This document shows, in pieces, positions 16,164-24,759 of a stretch of DNA of 28,307 nucleotides (position 1 is the first letter of the stretch; every line of letters starts with the position of its first letter). The notes below the pieces were generated by a model. That model was not told the DNA's origin. It searched no databases and saw only the letters and a program-made list of their open reading frames with translations. The DNA comes from Endotrypanum monterogeii. Its lineage: Eukaryota; Euglenozoa; Kinetoplastea; Trypanosomatida; Trypanosomatidae. The translations under genes were made by a program, and so were the position numbers. Location: NCBI GenBank assembly GCA_000333855.2, contig CM007345.1, forward strand, positions 576,801-605,107, given 5' to 3'.

Positions 16164-17813
16164 TTACTCAAAAAAAAATCCCTTCGCGACAAAAGGCTCA
16201 AACCGATTTGTTAAGGTGCACAGAAAGTAGGAGCGGGGCTCTGCGTCTTGGTTCTGAAGACACCATCGCATGCTCTCCACGTTATCTGATACGTTGAGAG
16301 TTGTTGTTGTGACGGGGTCGTCTATCGTGCAGCCGGCATCATGGGATGGCTTTGGACCCAGTGGGAGCGTGGAGGCTGGCATGGAGGCCAACGACAACGT
16401 CGAGCTGGTTGAAGCGTGAGATTGCCCTCTGCCTTTGTCGTCGTTTGCGTGGTCCATCAGGGGCCGGACGTTCATAGCTGATTCATTTATGAAAGCGGTT
16501 TCCGCTCGGTGCATTTTCTGCTGCGGGTTTTGATCTCCATCGTCGTTATCGCTGACGTGTGATGTCCCTCCCCCAGCCGACGTTATGGGGGCGCTTGAAG
16601 CTGTACCGAGCGAGAAGGGATCAACAATAATCTCTGGACTGGATGTGGGCTCGATCGATAACCTTGCTTGCCCTTCGGTAGTCCCACGGGTGCTTGAGAG
16701 CGGTGTAAGGGATGGCATTCGCCTCGGCTGCTCTTTTTTCCCTCGAGTCGGGGGCGGAGTCATCTGCACCAGCGCCTCATATTGTTCTGTGACGGAGTCG
16801 TTCACCGAGCGCAGCTGACGCCCCTTCCTGGGACTTATTGTGACGTGCGAGCGGGTAGCATTCACTGGAGGGCGCGGCTGCCACGGGGGTTGTGAGGAGG
16901 GGGGTGGGCTTTTCATGGCGGCCTGCACCTGTGCAGCAAAGTCAGCGTCAGAGGACTCATATGGGGTCGGATGGGCGTCGTGCGAGTCGTCCTCAGAGAC
17001 CCTAATCGACTCCTCCTCCTCCACATCGTCTTCGCATTTGTTGCCTGCGATTGGTGCCGTGGGACTGTCGTCACCACCGAAGAGAAGAGCTTGAACCTCT
17101 GCCTCCTGCGCCGCTTCCCGCTCGCGCTTGCGCGCCTCTCGGTGCTCGAGGGCGGACTTCACGAATTGGTGAAGCGCTGCATGATAGGAGGAGTGCGCCG
17201 CCCGCGTGTCATACCACGATGCGCCGTCGAGGTACTCCTGGGCCTGCTGCGAGCACTCCTGGGCAGCGCACATGATATACCCAAGAACTACCTCTCCGAG
17301 AGTGTTGATAAGGTGCGCACAGCGCGGTGTTTCTGGCTGCACTTGCAGAGCGGCAACATCCTCCTTGATCGTTTCCCCTGACATGGCCAGCAGTTGGGAT
17401 GCAGTCTCCCAGTCCACTTGGACGTCCTCTTCCAACTTCGCCAGCGCTCCTTCACCTTTGCTGCGCACGCTTTTTGCCGCACGCTCCCCGTACTGTTGTA
17501 GGTCCTTGAGGGATTGAGCAGATTCGATGAGGGTGTCTGCTAATCGCTGCAACATCTGCGTCACTTGCGGCGACTGCGTGAGAAGCTTCGGTGTGTTCAG
17601 TAGATAACTTCGCACCAAGTATGCTTCAATCGCCCTTTCGAGTCCATCAGGGAGGGCGCGGCTGGTGATGACGTGGCGCAGCGCCGCGTCATGACGCTCA
17701 GCAAGCGCATGTGCAACGCGCTGGCAGCAGGTGTCCTCCAGTACTAGGTCTCCGTGAATGAGGTCTATGAGTGGCTCTATGAGGGACTTGAGAGAGTAGG
17801 ACGCGATTTTCAT
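16164..17813 (-). CDS. hypothetical protein, helical N-terminus and disordered C-terminus
   Basis: A 549-aa protein that I do not recognise. Residues 1-246 look mostly alpha-helical, with heptad-like Leu/Ala spacing and few Gly/Pro, ending in a charged helix (EHREARKREREAAQEAEV). An acidic stretch follows at 261-278, and the rest to about 510 is Ser/Pro/Thr-rich and probably disordered. The last 35 residues are again ordered-looking and end in a run of three Phe. That run is encoded by an A9 homopolymer on the plus strand, so the exact C-terminus depends on correct base calling there. No signal peptide or membrane segment is seen. It may be a scaffold or adaptor (inference). A splice acceptor at 17898 lies about 85 bases before the start codon and supports the first ATG. 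Confidence 0.8.
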   Translation of the reverse strand: MKIASYSLKSLIEPLIDLIHGDLVLEDTCCQRVAHALAERHDAALRHVITSRALPDGLERAIEAYLVRSYLLNTPKLLTQSPQVTQMLQRLADTLIESAQSLKDLQQYGERAAKSVRSKGEGALAKLEEDVQVDWETASQLLAMSGETIKEDVAALQVQPETPRCAHLINTLGEVVLGYIMCAAQECSQQAQEYLDGASWYDTRAAHSSYHAALHQFVKSALEHREARKREREAAQEAEVQALLFGGDDSPTAPIAGNKCEDDVEEEESIRVSEDDSHDAHPTPYESSDADFAAQVQAAMKSPPPSSQPPWQPRPPVNATRSHVTISPRKGRQLRSVNDSVTEQYEALVQMTPPPTRGKKEQPRRMPSLTPLSSTRGTTEGQARLSIEPTSSPEIIVDPFSLGTASSAPITSAGGGTSHVSDNDDGDQNPQQKMHRAETAFINESAMNVRPLMDHANDDKGRGQSHASTSSTLSLASMPASTLPLGPKPSHDAGCTIDDPVTTTTLNVSDNVESMRWCLQNQDAEPRSYFLCTLTNRFEPFVAKGFFFE

Positions 17814-17897
17814 TGGTGCCTCTTGGGGTACTTCCGTGTGTGGTAGTGTTGTGCGTGTATGTTTGTATGTGGATCAAGGCATATGTGACCTTCCCTC

Positions 17898-17971
17898 CTA
17901 GTACAGAAAAGGGAGGTCGCCGTCGTGGGAAAGAAGTAGGAGGAGGGGGGGGGGAGGGGGAGGGAGGAAGG
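17898..17971 (-). promoter_or_regulatory. trans-splice acceptor for 549-aa gene
   Basis: On the minus strand a long C/T tract (17971-17937) and a second short one (CCTCCCTTTTCTGTACTAG) end in AG at 17899-17898. The 5' UTR would be about 85 bases. Confidence 0.6.
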
Positions 17972-18127
17972 TAGCGGGAGGGTGGTCGTAGTTCAGTCGC
18001 AGAGGCCGAAGGAGTCAAATACCTACCCGATCAAGGCTACCCCTCTTTTTCTTCACCTCGGAGGAAGGGCGAGGCACAAGGTTCTGAATGTTGCCGTGCT
18101 GATGACAAGGTGCTGTTTCTTCGTTCG

Positions 18128-18161
<34 letters not shown>

Positions 18162-18165
18162 TATA
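18128..18165. repeat. (TA)n microsatellite
   Basis: About 38 bp of alternating T and A with one C interruption near 18156. It lies in the 3' UTR region of the kinase gene and is likely to vary in length between strains. Confidence 0.95.
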
Positions 18166-18434
18166 CGAGCATCATAGGAGCAAGAGCAAAAGGGGGGGGG
18201 AGGGAGGGGTAGGTACACTGGTGTATGATGCAATACCAGAGCAGCTATGGGCAGTGCACACCAGTCACCTCAAGAAAGCTATTCACCGACTGGAGAGGAA
18301 GGAAGTGTGTGTGTGGGTGGGTGGGGTGGGGTCCTCATGTGGGTCAGATCAAGCTGCGTTGGTCGAAAGCGACGAACCTCTTTTACATTGTTACTGCTTC
18401 TTCCTTCTAGAGAATTTCCTCTTTTGTGCAGGTG

Positions 18435-21173
18435 TTACTCTTCCACAATCACCACGGGATCCGTTTGCGCAGCAACGTCGGCCCGGTGCGGCTGCGGAAA
18501 GCCTGACGACTGAACCGTGGTTGGGGAGACGCGCGCTTGCGGCGATCCGGACCCCACACGCGAGCTTTGCTGCTGCTGTTTGCCACGTTGAGCCGCCGCG
18601 GTGGAAGAGGAGCGAGTCGGAAACAGCTTTCCTGTGATGGGGTTAGAGGTGCTGCCGCTGCCGCTGCCGCTGCCGCCACTCGTCACACCGTGCGTCGTAA
18701 CTGGTGAGTGAACCGTTAATATTGACGTTGAGAGGAGCTCCACACGACTGCTACGGAGGGCTTTGTTCTTATCCACTGCTGTCACACGGTTGGGTGGCAT
18801 GCCACCCCCGGAGGAGGAGGAGGAGACAACGGTAACGAGTTTCCTGTTGTTGTGGTGAGCGTCAAAGGGCAGGTCATTGTACACGTTGCTCGAGGATACT
18901 GGGGCATTCATCGGTGCGTTTCTAGGAGCTGAGTCTGATATATGTGAGCCAGCCGGGCGCCTCAAGGGAAGCATTGCGGACGGCGAGGTGGCTACGTGCT
19001 GCTGCTGCTGCTGCTGCTGCTGAACGGATAGGTGCCATTGGCTGAAGTCATCTTTGTTGAATATGCGCATGATGGACTGCACCATCGGAGAGCCGAGGAT
19101 GTCACTGCAACTTGGCCGCTTTGAGCTGTCGAGCTGCAGCATGGCCTCCAGGAGTCGAAGCATTTCAGGTGGCCTGACGTTGGTGGTGCGACGCACCTTA
19201 TCAAGATCGACACTTCCGTCCTCGCGACGCTCCGGAAGGGTTCTGTCAAAGGCGAGGTAATGCAGCACCATTCCCAGCGACCATACATCAGAGGCCATGG
19301 TGTGATGGTTTATATAACGCTCATTTGCTCCGCGTGGAGAGGCTGTCGTCTCGAAAAGCTCCGGCGCCATGTACTCCAGTGTACCTGTGCCACCGGACCT
19401 GTCATAGAAGTTCTCTTCCAGTACTGCTGCTGTCCCGAAGTCGCTAACCAGGACGCGTGGTGGACGGTCTTGCATTGCGACGAGCAAAAGGTTCTGCGGC
19501 TTCAAGTCACGGTGCAATATGTGTTTGTCGTGCAGGTGAGCGGTGCCTGCCACAGAGCTCAGAAAAAAATACCACACAGCGAGCGTGGAAAGATTGTTAC
19601 CGTAGCGCTCCAGATAGGTGTCGAGCGATCCGGCGGACGCGTATTCCATCAAAATAAAGAGGCAGCGCACGGGGGGACCAAAGTCAGCGAGCTGCGCCTC
19701 TTCTACCCAGCTGTGCTTGTACTCAACCACGTTGGGATGTCGCCGTACCTCCTCGAGGATGCGCACCTCACGCAACACTGACTTCAAGTAAGTAGTTTTG
19801 TCACCAACTGGAATCTTTTTGAGTGCAAACTCTCCCAGGTTGACACCGCACATTATATGACGACAGAGGTAAACCCCCCCGTAGGTGCCACGACCTAGTA
19901 GCCGCAGCTCCTTGAAGTAGTGACGGTAGTAGCCGTTGTTCGGTGATGGGGTCATGTATGTGGGCGAGTATAGGGGCGAGCCGCTCTCGAACGTTGGCGA
20001 CATCTCCTCCTCATCGCTGTTCTCTTGCTGGAGCAATGCTAGCTGCGAACGTATTGCTGTGCCGGCAGTGGGATTCACATAGGAGTAGTACCGAGTGGAA
20101 GATACATTATACACCACCGTCTCATCCGAGTCTCCAGTCACACCAGCAGAGTCGGTGGTCACGGCGAGCGGCTGCCTCGTCTGGTCAGTGGCGCTTTCTG
20201 TGTTGCCAAGCAGCAGCGATGGGTGGTAGTCCTCGATCGCAAGCGGCGCCGATACGCCACGGGTTGCCGTCGCCATGATTGCAGGTGGGGGTAGAGCACG
20301 GAAGTAGTGTGAGGTGAAGGCAGCAGCTGGTGGATGAAGGCTCGTCATGTAGTTTCCGCTGCTCTTGGTGCTATCAGCAACTTCTTCGTCGAACCCAGGA
20401 GCCACATTGTCCCTGCTGCATAGCAGAAGTCCAGCGCTATTCCCACCGTTCCCTACATCCGCCACGTTCAGGCTCGGGGATGTTGGTGGTTGCTTCTGCT
20501 GTATATCTCCTTCTGGTGAAGGCGGTAGGAGGAGTCTTGTGTGAGTCGTGGAGGGTGGCAGCGATGGCGGTGGCGTCGCTTCATTGGTGCGGAAAAACAT
20601 CGACTGGTCAAATGTGTTTTTCATTTCGTCAAGCATGTCGTAGGGGCGGAGGCAGTGCGGGCACACTCGCTTCGTGCTCAGCGACAACGGCGCCATTTTC
20701 GTGTACGAAGGGCATCCAGCGTAGTAGGCCACACTACCATCACTATTGCCGGTGTCGTTGTCGCACTGCTCGGAGCACTGTTTTCTGGGGTCAGCATTTT
20801 GCGATTGAGTGACACCGACGCCGTCGCTTCTCATCCCTTCGCCACTGGTGCCCGTGAAAGGCACCACCGCCAGCGCCATGGACTGCGTCACAGTTGTCTG
20901 TCGGGGCCCGGGGTAGGTTTGATTCACTTCTAGGGGGGAAGGATACGTTTCAGCATCCCCTTCACTGTCCCGTGTTTTACCCACGGCAGATCCTGTCCGG
21001 TCCTGAAGGGTGTGCACCAGAGTCTTTGACTTGGTGGAAAGAGGTGGAAGAGTCGTATTGTCGCGACCAGTGGCTTTGCTTCCAGTGCCATCTGCACCAG
21101 AGAACACCGGTGTTACCGGCTGCTGCTGCCGCGGCTGCGGTTCATATGCAGGGCGCTTCCACGACGGATTCAT
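18435..21173 (-). CDS. IKS1-like serine/threonine protein kinase
   Basis: A 912-aa protein with one kinase domain at about 424-705. Visible elements are the glycine loop GRGTYGGV (427-434), Lys452 in FALKK, HRDLKPQN with Asp556, DFG with Asp578, and APE at 603-605, so it should be active. The FALKKIPVGD...LREVRILE...NVVEYKHSWVEE...FGPPVRCLFILMEY string is characteristic of the fungal IKS1 family, as is the isolated CPHCLRP at 171-177 in the long N-terminal region, possibly half of a zinc knuckle. The N-terminal 420 residues and the C-terminal tail are low complexity, with an eight-Gln run (718-725) after the domain and a Gly/Ser run near 830-845. No membrane segment is seen. Substrates are unknown. 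I rank IKS1-like above NEK or eIF2-alpha kinase, which share parts of this pattern. Confidence 0.9.
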   Translation of the reverse strand: MNPSWKRPAYEPQPRQQQPVTPVFSGADGTGSKATGRDNTTLPPLSTKSKTLVHTLQDRTGSAVGKTRDSEGDAETYPSPLEVNQTYPGPRQTTVTQSMALAVVPFTGTSGEGMRSDGVGVTQSQNADPRKQCSEQCDNDTGNSDGSVAYYAGCPSYTKMAPLSLSTKRVCPHCLRPYDMLDEMKNTFDQSMFFRTNEATPPPSLPPSTTHTRLLLPPSPEGDIQQKQPPTSPSLNVADVGNGGNSAGLLLCSRDNVAPGFDEEVADSTKSSGNYMTSLHPPAAAFTSHYFRALPPPAIMATATRGVSAPLAIEDYHPSLLLGNTESATDQTRQPLAVTTDSAGVTGDSDETVVYNVSSTRYYSYVNPTAGTAIRSQLALLQQENSDEEEMSPTFESGSPLYSPTYMTPSPNNGYYRHYFKELRLLGRGTYGGVYLCRHIMCGVNLGEFALKKIPVGDKTTYLKSVLREVRILEEVRRHPNVVEYKHSWVEEAQLADFGPPVRCLFILMEYASAGSLDTYLERYGNNLSTLAVWYFFLSSVAGTAHLHDKHILHRDLKPQNLLLVAMQDRPPRVLVSDFGTAAVLEENFYDRSGGTGTLEYMAPELFETTASPRGANERYINHHTMASDVWSLGMVLHYLAFDRTLPERREDGSVDLDKVRRTTNVRPPEMLRLLEAMLQLDSSKRPSCSDILGSPMVQSIMRIFNKDDFSQWHLSVQQQQQQQQHVATSPSAMLPLRRPAGSHISDSAPRNAPMNAPVSSSNVYNDLPFDAHHNNRKLVTVVSSSSSGGGMPPNRVTAVDKNKALRSSRVELLSTSILTVHSPVTTHGVTSGGSGSGSGSTSNPITGKLFPTRSSSTAAAQRGKQQQQSSRVGSGSPQARVSPTTVQSSGFPQPHRADVAAQTDPVVIVEE
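18999..19022 (-). repeat. (CAG)8 codon repeat in kinase gene
   Basis: Eight consecutive CTG triplets on the plus strand encode eight Gln by pure CAG codons just after the kinase domain. A pure codon tract can change length by slippage without shifting the frame. Confidence 0.95.
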
Positions 21174-21410
21174 TTTCGAGACAGTCGAGTCCTCTTCCTT
21201 TGTGTCCTCGTTGCTTTTGTACCACTTCTCTCCTTTTTTTTTTTACTTCACAGCATCCAGCGCTGCGAATGGCTGGTCACCCCCTCAGTCCCCAGTCCCG
21301 ACGACGCGGTTGGTATCGTGGGTTTGTATACGCGCCGCTGTGGTGGGGCGTAGGTAACCGTGCGTCAGTGTGTGTTTGTGTATTCTACTTGCACCTGCCG
21401 ATTTTGATCC

Positions 21411-21450
21411 CTTGAGCTCGGAGAGGGGAGGGGAGCGGGGAGACGAGACG
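21411..21450 (-). promoter_or_regulatory. candidate proximal trans-splice acceptor for kinase gene
   Basis: The minus strand has a C/T tract (about 21450-21419) ending CTCCGAGCTCAAG, with AGs near 21417 and at 21412-21411. This gives a 5' UTR of about 240 bases. Confidence 0.5.
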
Positions 21451-21665
21451 ATGAGGAACAAGCACAACGAAAACAAAAACGACAACAAAAAGAGAGTGGG
21501 GTGACGCAGTGCCAAATTCTACGTCACTTGGATATTATTTTTGGGGTCAGAACTACGAGGGAAATCGAGAATGCAGAACAGTCTTAAAAAGCAAAAAAAA
21601 AACACTTGTATAGCAGAATAGAGCGAGGAAATGAGGAGCAGGAAGTGGAGCTGCGATAGGTTAAG

Positions 21666-21684
21666 GTGTGTGTGTGTGTGTGTG
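21666..21684. repeat. (GT)n microsatellite
   Basis: About nine GT units lie just beyond the second pyrimidine tract of the kinase leader region. Confidence 0.9.
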
Positions 21685-21699
21685 CATGGATGTGATCGC

Positions 21700-21750
21700 C
21701 TCGAAAAGAATGGAAGAAAGAGAGGAGGAGGAGGAGGGAGGGGGGGGGCT
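21700..21750 (-). promoter_or_regulatory. alternative distal trans-splice acceptor for kinase gene
   Basis: A long minus-strand pyrimidine tract (about 21750-21704) is followed by TTTTCGAG with AG at 21701-21700. It would give the kinase mRNA a leader of about 525 bases. Confidence 0.4.
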
Positions 21751-21938
21751 GGATGTATGTGTTCCTCTTGCTCTCCCTTCATCGCGCATTCTCCCCGTGC
21801 CGCGCTTTGAGACAGCGTGTGCGATGCCCCAATTTCGCTACTACGCAGATATTTTCAAGGGGCGTCGCTTCTCTGGTAGCCCGAGAGCGAAGGGTGGTGA
21901 TTGTGTGGTGTTACACGGGTTGGGAAAACAAGAGGGGC

Positions 21939-22047
21939 TTAAGGAACACCGATTGCTGCAGCTTTGAAGATGCATAGGCCCAGTACCAGAGCCACGATGG
22001 CGTACTCAAGAGAAACAGTGGGAATGGAAGCCTCATCTCCCCGACAT
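21939..22047 (-). pseudogene. possible small single-membrane-span protein gene, frame broken
   Basis: The minus-strand frame ending TAA at 21941-21939 encodes a compact hydrophobic segment, VSLEYAIVALVLGLCIF followed by KAAAIGVP, that looks like one membrane helix with coding-like codons. No ATG precedes it in frame after the splice acceptor. The first ATG after that acceptor (22047-22045) is out of frame by one base and stops after four codons. Removing one base in the intervening GGGGA stretch would join them into about 35 codons. An alternative ATG at 22036 opens a 41-codon frame ending at 21911. The gene may be real with a sequencing error, a decayed gene, or chance. No family is recognised. 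Confidence 0.3.
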
Positions 22048-22061
22048 AAAAATTCGTATCC

Positions 22062-22140
22062 CTGTGCCGGACGTTGGGTTAGACTGGGTGAATGGGGAGG
22101 GGGAGGGAGAAGAGACGAAGGGTGGGGGAATGAGGAAGAC
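22062..22140 (-). promoter_or_regulatory. candidate trans-splice acceptor with no assigned long gene
   Basis: The minus strand has a clear C/T tract (22140-22088) followed by ATTCACCCAG (AG 22085-22084) and GGCACAG (AG 22063-22062). About 890 bases separate it from the kinase start, and closer acceptors exist for the kinase, so it may serve a small transcript. Confidence 0.4.
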
Positions 22141-22298
22141 GCTGTCGCTCTTGGGGAGCATCTTTCCCAGCTTCCCGCCAGACTCATCTCGTGAGCATAT
22201 CAGCGAGCAAGGAAGGGATACGGGGTTTGGCCACACCCTAATTGCTTCTGGGCTCACTTCACATCGCCGTGCAATCATCACTCCACCCATCGTTGCCG

Positions 22299-24008
22299 TC
22301 ACAGCAGCGATGGGTCTTTGTTTTCGTCAATGGAGAGTCGCCATGCAGCCATTTCCCTCATGGCTTTGGCTAGAGCCATCATGCGTGTGAAGAAGTCGAT
22401 GGTACGCGACTCCATCGAATAGGGACAGCCATCCATGTCAAGCGCATCGTTCGATGCGGCGGCAGAGCTCTCTCCCATTTTTCCTTCACCGCTCCATGTG
22501 TCCACTGCGTTCCGCTCGTCCTCGCTGATGGTCGCATCCGCCCACGCGGGCATCGGCACATCCACCTCATACATCTCCTGCACCCGAATTCCTTCATCTG
22601 CTTTGTCTTCGTAGCTCTGTGGCAGCTCAGCGTGAGCTGGCAAGAGCTGGTGGTAGAGAACCTGCGCCACCTCCCACTTTCCCGTGTCCACAATGTATAC
22701 CCTCCGTGCCGCAACGTGGAAGGCCGGCAAGCTGGACGAAGAGGGGGACGGTTCTCTGCCTTCCTGCGGACAAGCCGCTATTGCTCTCCTGTGGTGCTCG
22801 AGGACCATCGAGACTTTCTTCTGTAGAGCCTCCGCTGACTTCCACTCCATAGCAAAGCCGATCACCACCGGAGAGAGTCGTGTTGACACCGGCGTTGCGT
22901 CTGAGGCATCTCCCTCGGCGTCTTCTCGCAGGAGTAACTGAGGGGGGTCACCAGCGACACTCGCGTTCGGCAGCACCACCGCGGCATAGGTGCACTCAGC
23001 GTCTGATTCGTATTCCTCGATAAGGGACCACTCCGTCTCCACTGAGAAGAGAACAGGCTTGAACATGTAGAGGAGGTGTCGGTCACTGCTTCCTTGGTGG
23101 CTGAAGCGCTGCGCGTCGAACATGTACAGTACGTGGCAGCTCAGGAGGAGTCGACCTAGCACCACGTTTGCACCTTCTGTTGACACCCACGTGTCAGAGC
23201 CCGTTGTGTCTGTGCTGTTCGCTGCAACGTTTGTGCGGCGAAAGAGAGCTAGGGGGGCAAAATAGTCGCACTCGGCACAGTAGAAAACAAGTAGAGGGCA
23301 AGCCACAGTTCCCAGGGAGGCCATGAAACAAGTATGACGGCCCGCTTCCTCGGCCGCGGCTTCGCACGCGGCAAGGCTATCATTGTCGAGTACCTCGCTC
23401 ACTGTGCCCAAATCACTTCTACTGTCATCATCCAGGATGTGAAGATACGTCGCGTAGAGCTGCCGGTGCTCGTCCAAATGCGCCCGCAGGCTTGCGCTGT
23501 CGCGGTAGTCGGCAACGATCGGCGGCGGCACCCCTCGACCAGGTGGTCGTGCATTGTCGATGCTCTGCCGAAAACAGTGAAGACAGTGTACGTGCGGGCC
23601 GCGGCAAGGCGCTGGGAGTGCCTTCTGTTCATGCATCTCCCGGGCATCGCAGCACCGCACATCGGGGATTGTGCAAGCCAGAGGTTGAGCCCCGTAGTAC
23701 GCCATGACGTCTTCACGCGAGAGGTGGGCGCAGAGAGGGGGGGGCTGTGACGGCTTCGTGAGTGTACACATATCCGTCGCCTCACCATCCACCGATTCGT
23801 CTTTGTAGTGCTGAAAAATGCGCTCGGCCTCGGCGGGTGACAGTCTCAACTTTTCCGCCATCATACGCAGGAGTGCGGTGTACTGCGCTTCTGTTATAGG
23901 CGCGTTGTCGTTGCTTTCGCTATTCTCTGCAGTAGAGGCAGCCTGGGTGTGTTCGTAGAGCTTGAAGACATCGGCCCGATCGAACGGGTTGGGGGCGGAG
24001 TGCGACAT
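22299..24008 (-). CDS. hypothetical protein with Cys/His clusters
   Basis: A 569-aa protein that I do not recognise as any named family. The N-terminal 75 residues are helical (ITEAQYTALLRMMAEKL...SPAEAERIFQHY). Cys and His are clustered at 119-145 (CC, then C..HVHCLHC) and as CAEC at 244-247, which suggests one or two metal-binding sites (inference). The middle region 225-340 alternates hydrophobic and charged residues like a folded alpha/beta or beta domain. Residues 390-405 and 536-557 are amphipathic helices. There is no signal peptide or obvious membrane segment. The start is the first ATG and the next in-frame Met is residue 49. A pyrimidine-AG pattern lies almost directly against this ATG, so the true leader or start needs transcript data. 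Confidence 0.82.
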   Translation of the reverse strand: MSHSAPNPFDRADVFKLYEHTQAASTAENSESNDNAPITEAQYTALLRMMAEKLRLSPAEAERIFQHYKDESVDGEATDMCTLTKPSQPPPLCAHLSREDVMAYYGAQPLACTIPDVRCCDAREMHEQKALPAPCRGPHVHCLHCFRQSIDNARPPGRGVPPPIVADYRDSASLRAHLDEHRQLYATYLHILDDDSRSDLGTVSEVLDNDSLAACEAAAEEAGRHTCFMASLGTVACPLLVFYCAECDYFAPLALFRRTNVAANSTDTTGSDTWVSTEGANVVLGRLLLSCHVLYMFDAQRFSHQGSSDRHLLYMFKPVLFSVETEWSLIEEYESDAECTYAAVVLPNASVAGDPPQLLLREDAEGDASDATPVSTRLSPVVIGFAMEWKSAEALQKKVSMVLEHHRRAIAACPQEGREPSPSSSSLPAFHVAARRVYIVDTGKWEVAQVLYHQLLPAHAELPQSYEDKADEGIRVQEMYEVDVPMPAWADATISEDERNAVDTWSGEGKMGESSAAASNDALDMDGCPYSMESRTIDFFTRMMALAKAMREMAAWRLSIDENKDPSLL

Positions 24009-24010
24009 GC

Positions 24011-24037
24011 CTAGGAAGTAAAAAAAAAAGAAAAACT
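24011..24037 (-). promoter_or_regulatory. acceptor-like site abutting the 569-aa gene start
   Basis: The minus strand reads TTTTTC, a T run, ACTTCCTAG, then GC and the ATG. The AG at 24012-24011 would leave a 5' UTR of only two bases plus the spliced leader. This is unusually short, so the site at 24137 may be the one used. Confidence 0.35.
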
Positions 24038-24136
24038 ATCGAGATAGTACTCTGCGTGTGTATACACATAGATGTATTCTATATAATATGAGAAACTCTG
24101 AAATGGGGGGATTCCTCCTTGTCTCTCCCTTTTTCC

Positions 24137-24200
24137 CTGGTGGTGTACGAAAAAAGTTGATGATGAGTTGGGGAAGAATGAGAAAAGGATGGGTGCAAGC
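24137..24200 (-). promoter_or_regulatory. alternative trans-splice acceptor for 569-aa gene
   Basis: A minus-strand pyrimidine-rich stretch (about 24195-24165) is followed by AGs, including CACCACCAG at 24138-24137. The leader would be about 130 bases. Confidence 0.4.
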
Positions 24201-24286
24201 AGCTGTGAAGACGCTCCTGAGCACTTGGAGACACTACTCTGCAGTGGAGAAAAGAAGGTGGGCGTGCGAAGTTACAACCCCAGTAT

Positions 24287-24305
24287 ACACACACACACAC
24301 ACACA
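24287..24305. repeat. (AC)n microsatellite
   Basis: Nine to ten AC units on the plus strand (GT on the sense strand), in the spacer upstream of the 569-aa gene. Confidence 0.95.
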
Positions 24306-24759
24306 TACAGTGGTTAAGATCAGTGCGCGTCTCGTGGAAGTTTATTGTGACGAAGACGATTGTTGAAAAAAAAAATATTTCGTGTATTTTTTTTTTTCGA
24401 TAGTCACGTAGTGAAAACACAAGTCCCGAAGAGCTATCTGTGTGCGTGAATGACTGTCGGGGGGGGGTGCGGGGCGGGAACCACAGCGACAGCCACCCCA
24501 TCCACCTCACAACACCTCTGCCTGATGTTCTGCATGTCTCCTGCTTTCTATCGCTTACTCTACTTATCAACGGTGAATACCCGATATTGCGATGGACCAA
24601 CTGACTAGCATCACTTCTCCCTTCTCTTTTCCCTCTACCCAAGTGTTGTTTCTCGAGTGCACCCCCCCCATCGCGAAAAGAGGAGTGATGATATGTTTCA
24701 CTGCTTCCTGACTGGATGCATCAATTTCTTTTCCCTCTTTTTTCACAAGTATTTCCCCT

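Larger units (their letters stand above)
17814..18434. other. intergenic spacer between kinase and 549-aa genes
   Basis: No supported gene. It contains the splice-acceptor region of the 549-aa gene and a long TA microsatellite. The plus-strand G runs near 18190-18205 correspond to a further minus-strand C tract. Confidence 0.75.
21174..22298. other. intergenic spacer with two or three acceptor regions
   Basis: This 1.1-kb spacer has no long gene, but the minus strand has pyrimidine tracts at about 21419-21450, 21704-21750 and 22088-22140. The outermost is followed by a small possible transmembrane frame (21939-22047). A GT microsatellite lies at 21666-21684. The segment next to 22299 is the 3' UTR of the 569-aa gene. 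Confidence 0.7.
24009..24759. other. intergenic spacer between 569-aa and ATPase genes
   Basis: No supported gene. One 187-codon minus frame (24079-24642) crosses the AC microsatellite and pyrimidine tracts and looks like translated UTR. It carries acceptor candidates for the 569-aa gene near 24011 and 24137. Short A and T runs lie near 24365-24400. Confidence 0.75.

Noticed and set aside
24079..24642. 187-codon minus-strand frame in the spacer
   Set aside because: It runs through the AC microsatellite (giving a Cys/Val repeat) and pyrimidine tracts, and has no domain.
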